40,253 bases of DNA from assembly GCA_030682505.1 (NCBI GenBank), contig JAUXOH010000059.1, forward strand, positions 1 to 40,253. Direction: 5' to 3'. The stretch's first letter is position 1. Each line of letters begins with the position of its first letter. The stretch is from Candidatus Didemnitutus sp. Its GTDB lineage: Bacteria; Verrucomicrobiota; Verrucomicrobiia; Opitutales; Opitutaceae. Both the position numbers and the translations under genes were made by a program. Of this stretch, positions 36,334-40,253 are shown one piece after another. The notes under the pieces are model-generated. The model was not told the DNA's origin. It was given only the letters and a program-made list of their open reading frames with translations, and made no database searches.

Positions 36334-38289
36334 ATGTCGCGTCATTTTGCCTTCAGCCTGGTTGGGCGGGTGCTCGCGGTTGCCCTGCTGGCAACCGCCG
36401 GGTGGGTGTCGGCGGCCGAATGGCGGCCGGGCGCGCGCGTGATTGTGGAGAAGGCCGGCTTTGGGCACCGCGCGATCATCGTGCGAGCCGAACCGGCGCG
36501 TTGCTTCGTGGCATATGAAGGGACGGACGAGACTTTTGACGAGTGGGTCGAGCTTGATCGCCTGCGCAGTGTTCGGCCGCAAACCACCGAAACCGCCGAA
36601 CCGCCCGCAGACAATGACCGGGAGACGAAAGAAGCCGACGCTGACTTGCCGGTGCCGGAGCCCTTGCCGCGCGGACTGGAATTGCCGCGCGCCGCCCGTG
36701 GCGCGGTGTTGGCCGAGGCCTGGCTTGAACAATTGCCGCGCACGGAGCCCGGCTTGCCGGTGCTTTTCAATGCCGCCGCGCTGGCCTTGCCGCGTTTCGA
36801 CTTTGGCCAGGTCGCCGGCATTCCGACTGCCCGTCCGCCCCTGCGCACGGCCCTGCTCCAGTCGCAGGGGCGCGTGCGCGGCTTTGCCGCCATTGAGGAT
36901 GGCGTCGTGCTCTACAGGCGCGATGACCAGCAGGGTTTCGTGGCCGAGGGCAGACTCGACCTCGCGGTCTTGGAGGGCTTTGCGCCCGAATTTCTTCTGG
37001 CCGATGACTTCAACCACGACGGGGAGACGGACCTGATCGTCGCCGGGGGTCCGATGGTGCAGGTTTTCTATGGTTCCAATTCCGGCCGGTTTGGACCGTC
37101 CGGCTCGGCGTATCGGGGGCTCGCCCCGGTGCGGGGCGTGGCCGCGGGGCGGTTTTTCACCGGCGCGCTTTCGACGGGGATCGCGGTGATCGAGGGCTTC
37201 GACACGTTTCGCCTCCTGCGCTTGGCGCAAAGTGGGATTACGCCCGTCGATGAGCCGTATCGCGTGAAGTTCGATCGCATTACGCGGATCGCCGCCGGTG
37301 ACTTCGATGGGGATGGGTTCACCGACGTTGCCATCACGGCGGAACATCGCGGCCGGAGCACGGGCGCGTGGATGTATTTCAATCACCACGGGGCCAACAA
37401 GCCCTTCCTCTGGCCCGTGGGCGGGCGCGATGATTTTGCGCGCGATCTGGTCGTCGCCGATCTGGATCGCGACGGGCGCGACGATTTGATCATGACCGAC
37501 AGCGAGGCGGAGCACGGTGATCGCATCCGCGTGGTTTTTGGCTCCGCCGGCCGCGCGGGCTGGGAGGACCCGTGGGATTTGATCAGCTCCGAGTTCGGTC
37601 TTGGCCTCGGCACCGCGTCGATCACGGTGGGGGACTACAACCGCGATGGACGAATCGACATCGGGGTGGCCGGACGCAACGGCCTGCGCTTCTACCTCGG
37701 TGCGGATTATCGGCGGTTCAGCCGCAATCCCGTCTGGCCGCGTTTGGTAGCAGGCAGTGATTTTCCAGAGCAGCGCGTCTTTCTGGGCGGCGATTTCGAC
37801 GGCGACGGCGGCTTGGACCTGCTCGGGCATACGCCGGCCTTTGCGACCGGCTACAATCTGCTTTTTAATGTCACGGCAACCGCACTGGACGGTGTTCACG
37901 TGCCCCGACCGCTGTATCGCCGCACTCCGACGCAGGCGGGCACGACCGTGGCCAAGATCGACGGAACCCCCGACCCGTTGCCGCCGGGTGTGCCGCAAAT
38001 CCGCTATCTGGCCAGTCGCGCGGAACCCTACGGCCAATGGCGCTATCGCATCGTCGTCGAGGTGGCGGTGATCAGCGACAACGTCATCGAAGCCCTGGAC
38101 GCGACGTGCCAATACGACAACGTCGACCAGCCACTGCAGGTGGTCTCGGCTGTTGCGCGACGGATGAACGATCAACAATGGAGCGTCGAAATTGTGCTGC
38201 CGCGCGGGCGGGTCTACGAATTCCGCGTGACTGCGCGAGACGACAAGGGCAGGGAGTCCGAACCCCTGCGCGTGACCGTGAATCCCTAG
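36334..38289 (+). CDS. Secreted FG-GAP/VCBS propeller protein with N-terminal SH3/Tudor-Agenet-like module
   Basis: Signal peptide; five D-x-[DN]-x-[DN]G calcium-loop motifs (DFNHDGETD, DFDGDGFTD, DLDRDGRDD, DYNRDGRID, DFDGDGGLD); N-terminal VAYEGTDETFDEWVELDRLR. Confidence 0.87.
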   Translation: MSRHFAFSLVGRVLAVALLATAGWVSAAEWRPGARVIVEKAGFGHRAIIVRAEPARCFVAYEGTDETFDEWVELDRLRSVRPQTTETAEPPADNDRETKEADADLPVPEPLPRGLELPRAARGAVLAEAWLEQLPRTEPGLPVLFNAAALALPRFDFGQVAGIPTARPPLRTALLQSQGRVRGFAAIEDGVVLYRRDDQQGFVAEGRLDLAVLEGFAPEFLLADDFNHDGETDLIVAGGPMVQVFYGSNSGRFGPSGSAYRGLAPVRGVAAGRFFTGALSTGIAVIEGFDTFRLLRLAQSGITPVDEPYRVKFDRITRIAAGDFDGDGFTDVAITAEHRGRSTGAWMYFNHHGANKPFLWPVGGRDDFARDLVVADLDRDGRDDLIMTDSEAEHGDRIRVVFGSAGRAGWEDPWDLISSEFGLGLGTASITVGDYNRDGRIDIGVAGRNGLRFYLGADYRRFSRNPVWPRLVAGSDFPEQRVFLGGDFDGDGGLDLLGHTPAFATGYNLLFNVTATALDGVHVPRPLYRRTPTQAGTTVAKIDGTPDPLPPGVPQIRYLASRAEPYGQWRYRIVVEVAVISDNVIEALDATCQYDNVDQPLQVVSAVARRMNDQQWSVEIVLPRGRVYEFRVTARDDKGRESEPLRVTVNP

Positions 38290-38394
38290 CCGGGCAGGGG
38301 AGCGAGGGCCCGGAACGAGGCGTCCAGTGGGCAGGATCCGGATTTCGCTGGAACGTGAATTCACTGAGAGGTTCTCTTCAGCTGGTCTGATAAA

Positions 38395-38446
38395 CACCTG
38401 CACCATAAATACTTTATTTAAAACAGCGAAATTTCGCTTGCAGGTG
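38395..38446. promoter_or_regulatory. AT-rich nested palindromes upstream of etfB
   Basis: cacctgca (38395-38402)/tgcaggtg (38439-38446) enclosing perfect 14-bp palindrome agcgaaatttcgct (38425-38438) and ataaatactttatttaaaa. Confidence 0.4.
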
Positions 38447-38680
38447 AACAGGGGGTGGTTTTCGTGTTTGTTTGCGTCGGCGTTTGCCCTTTTGTTGAGC
38501 GCTGTCGCCCGGCCGACTGCGGTTGGTTCACTCCCTACTTTGCTTTCCCATGGCACTCCCCCTGACCCACTCGCGCCCGTTGAATCGGCAGGCAGGTAGT
38601 TGGGTTCGGGTGCCGGGGGCGGTTACCAACCCGCTTGCCGCACCGGGACAGTCGTTGCTACCCTCACCCTCTTTGTTCGC

Positions 38681-39436
38681 ATGAAAATCATCGTCCCTCT
38701 CAAACGCGTCCCCGACGCCGACACGCGCATCCGCCTGCTGCCCGATGGCAGCGGGATCGACACCGATGGCGTGAAGTTTGCCGTCAACCCCTTCGACGCC
38801 ATCGCCCTCGAGGAAGCGCTGCGGTTGCGCGAAAAAATCGGCACCGCCGAGATCGTGGCGGTGAGCATCGGCAGCCCCGAATGCGTGGAGCAACTGCGCA
38901 CCGGCCTTGCCATGGGTGCCGACCGCGCGGTGTTGATCAAGGCCGCCGACTCGCTCGATTCCCTCGCCGTGGCGAAAGTGCTCGCGGCATTTTACCAGAA
39001 GGAGAAGCCCGAACTCGTGTTCCTGGGCAAGCAGGCCATCGACGACGATTCCAATCAGGCCGGCCAGATGCTGGCGGCGTTGCTCGGGATCGCGCAGGCC
39101 ACTTTTGTTTCGAAACTCGAACCGCTCGAGGGCAACCAGCGCTTCAAGTGCAGCCGCGAGACGGATGCCGGCATCGAAACCGTCACGGTTGCCGTGCCGG
39201 CGGTGTTGACGGCGGATTTGCGACTGAACGAACCCCGCTACGTCTCGCTCCCGGGCATCATGAAGGCGAAGAAGAAACCGCTCGAAGAGCTTGCGCTGGC
39301 CGATCTCGGCGTCGACGCCACGTCGCGCACCAGCGTGCTGAAACTCGAAACCCCGCCGAAGCGCAAAGCCGGCGTCAAGGTCAAGACGGTAGACGAACTG
39401 ATCGAGCGTCTCCGCCACGAAGCCAAAGTCCTTTAA
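38681..39436 (+). CDS. etfB: Electron transfer flavoprotein subunit beta
   Basis: MKIIVPLKRVPDADTRIRLLPDGSGIDTDGVKFAVNPFDAIALEEALRLRE; GKQAIDDDSNQAGQMLAALLGI; MKAKKKPLEEL. Confidence 0.93.
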   Translation: MKIIVPLKRVPDADTRIRLLPDGSGIDTDGVKFAVNPFDAIALEEALRLREKIGTAEIVAVSIGSPECVEQLRTGLAMGADRAVLIKAADSLDSLAVAKVLAAFYQKEKPELVFLGKQAIDDDSNQAGQMLAALLGIAQATFVSKLEPLEGNQRFKCSRETDAGIETVTVAVPAVLTADLRLNEPRYVSLPGIMKAKKKPLEELALADLGVDATSRTSVLKLETPPKRKAGVKVKTVDELIERLRHEAKVL

Positions 39437-39447
39437 CTTTCCGTCCC

Positions 39448-40253
39448 ATGTCCAAAATTCTCGTCATTGCTGAACACGCCAACGGGCAGTTGAAACTCGC
39501 CACCGGCTCGGCAGCGGGTTGCGCCCAACAAATCGGCACCGCCACCAACGCCACGTTTGACGTGCTGGTGCTCGGTTCCGGAATTGCCGCGACCGCGCAG
39601 GCTGCGGCCAGTTACGGGGCGGAAGCCGTCTTGACCGCCGATGAGGCGAAGCTGGAGCACCCGCTCGCCGATCGTTACGCCCACGTCATCGCCCAGGTGG
39701 CGAAGGAACGCGGGGCGGAATACATCGTCGCCGCCGCTTCGACCTTCAGCAAGGACGTGCTGCCCCGTGCCGCCGCGCTGCTCGATGCCGGCATGATCAG
39801 TGATGTGGTGGGAGTGGAACCCGCCGCTGACGGACTGACGTTTCGGCGCGTGATGTTTGCCGGCAACGTCATTGCCACCGTCCGACTGGCAGGAGCCGTC
39901 AAGTTTCTCACGGTGCGCAGCGCCGCGTTCGCCGTGCCCGCCGCCTCGGCCGCCGCTTCGCCGATCACGGCGGTGGTCGTGGATGCCGCAACCCTGCCCG
40001 CCCTGATTGAATTCAACGCCTGTGAGCAGAAAGCCGCCGGCCGACCGGATCCCACCGAGGCCCGGGTCGTGGTCTCGGGTGGCCGCGGCGTGAAGACGGC
40101 GGAGGATTTCGAACGCCTCGTCGGTGGTCTCGCCGACAAACTCGGGGCGGCGGTCGGTTCGTCGCGGGCCCTCGTCGACGCGGGCATCACCCCCAATTCC
40201 CTGCAGATTGGACAGACCGGCAAGGTGGTCGCGCCCGATCTCTACATCGCGCT
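39448..40253 (+). CDS. etfA: Electron transfer flavoprotein subunit alpha (5' part; runs off window)
   Basis: ATG at 39448: MSKILVIAEHANGQLKLATGSAAGCAQQIG; ends VVSGGRGVKTAEDFERLVGGLADKLGAAVGSSRALVDAGITPNSLQIGQTGKVVAPDLYIA; not in ORF track because it lacks a stop. Confidence 0.92.
   Translation, partial: MSKILVIAEHANGQLKLATGSAAGCAQQIGTATNATFDVLVLGSGIAATAQAAASYGAEAVLTADEAKLEHPLADRYAHVIAQVAKERGAEYIVAAASTFSKDVLPRAAALLDAGMISDVVGVEPAADGLTFRRVMFAGNVIATVRLAGAVKFLTVRSAAFAVPAASAAASPITAVVVDAATLPALIEFNACEQKAAGRPDPTEARVVVSGGRGVKTAEDFERLVGGLADKLGAAVGSSRALVDAGITPNSLQIGQTGKVVAPDLYIA

Noticed and set aside
36229-38556. 775-aa minus-strand ORF
   Set aside because: Antisense to the FG-GAP gene; no domain, His/Arg/Gly-rich shadow.
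1-40253. CRISPR arrays, tRNA/rRNA genes, transposases, phage genes
   Set aside because: None recognised on reading; a tRNAscan/Infernal/CRISPR-finder run would be needed to exclude small RNAs formally.

Overview
GC-rich bacterial chromosomal window, probably Verrucomicrobiota/Opitutaceae-like judging from gene content and style (inference, no search run). It holds about 31 supportable protein-coding genes, mostly housekeeping: malQ, ggt, a TrmH-type and a TrmA/RlmD-type RNA methyltransferase, lipoate ligase family, M20 and S9 peptidases, marC, rlmN, SLT transglycosylase, miaB, gmk, etfB and the 5' part of etfA. Accessory and signalling modules include: a TonB receptor / YfiR / CHASE8-like hybrid histidine kinase operon; a PAS histidine kinase with a C-terminal receiver; an ECF sigma / zf-HC2-HEAT anti-sigma / DUF4097-like operon; a Sel1-repeat lipoprotein with a C-terminal TonB domain followed by a thioredoxin-like protein; and a secreted FG-GAP protein with a Tudor/Agenet-like N-terminus. 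Signals missed by the ORF track: (i) a 22-aa Lys/Ala-only-type peptide (MAKKKAAKKPAKKAAKAGKKKK) with its own UUCG-loop terminator; (ii) a degraded second copy of the gmk 3' half about 1.5 kb downstream of intact gmk; (iii) a frameshifted small membrane protein between slt and miaB; (iv) a candidate dispersed inverted-repeat element that appears to supply the GTG start codon of an RNA methyltransferase; (v) an AT-rich nested palindrome upstream of etfBA. No tRNA, rRNA, CRISPR array, transposase or prophage was recognised. I did not find a clear-cut new defence or biosynthetic system. The YfiR/CHASE8 kinase/TonB receptor module and the Lys-rich micropeptide are the best candidates for something under-described.
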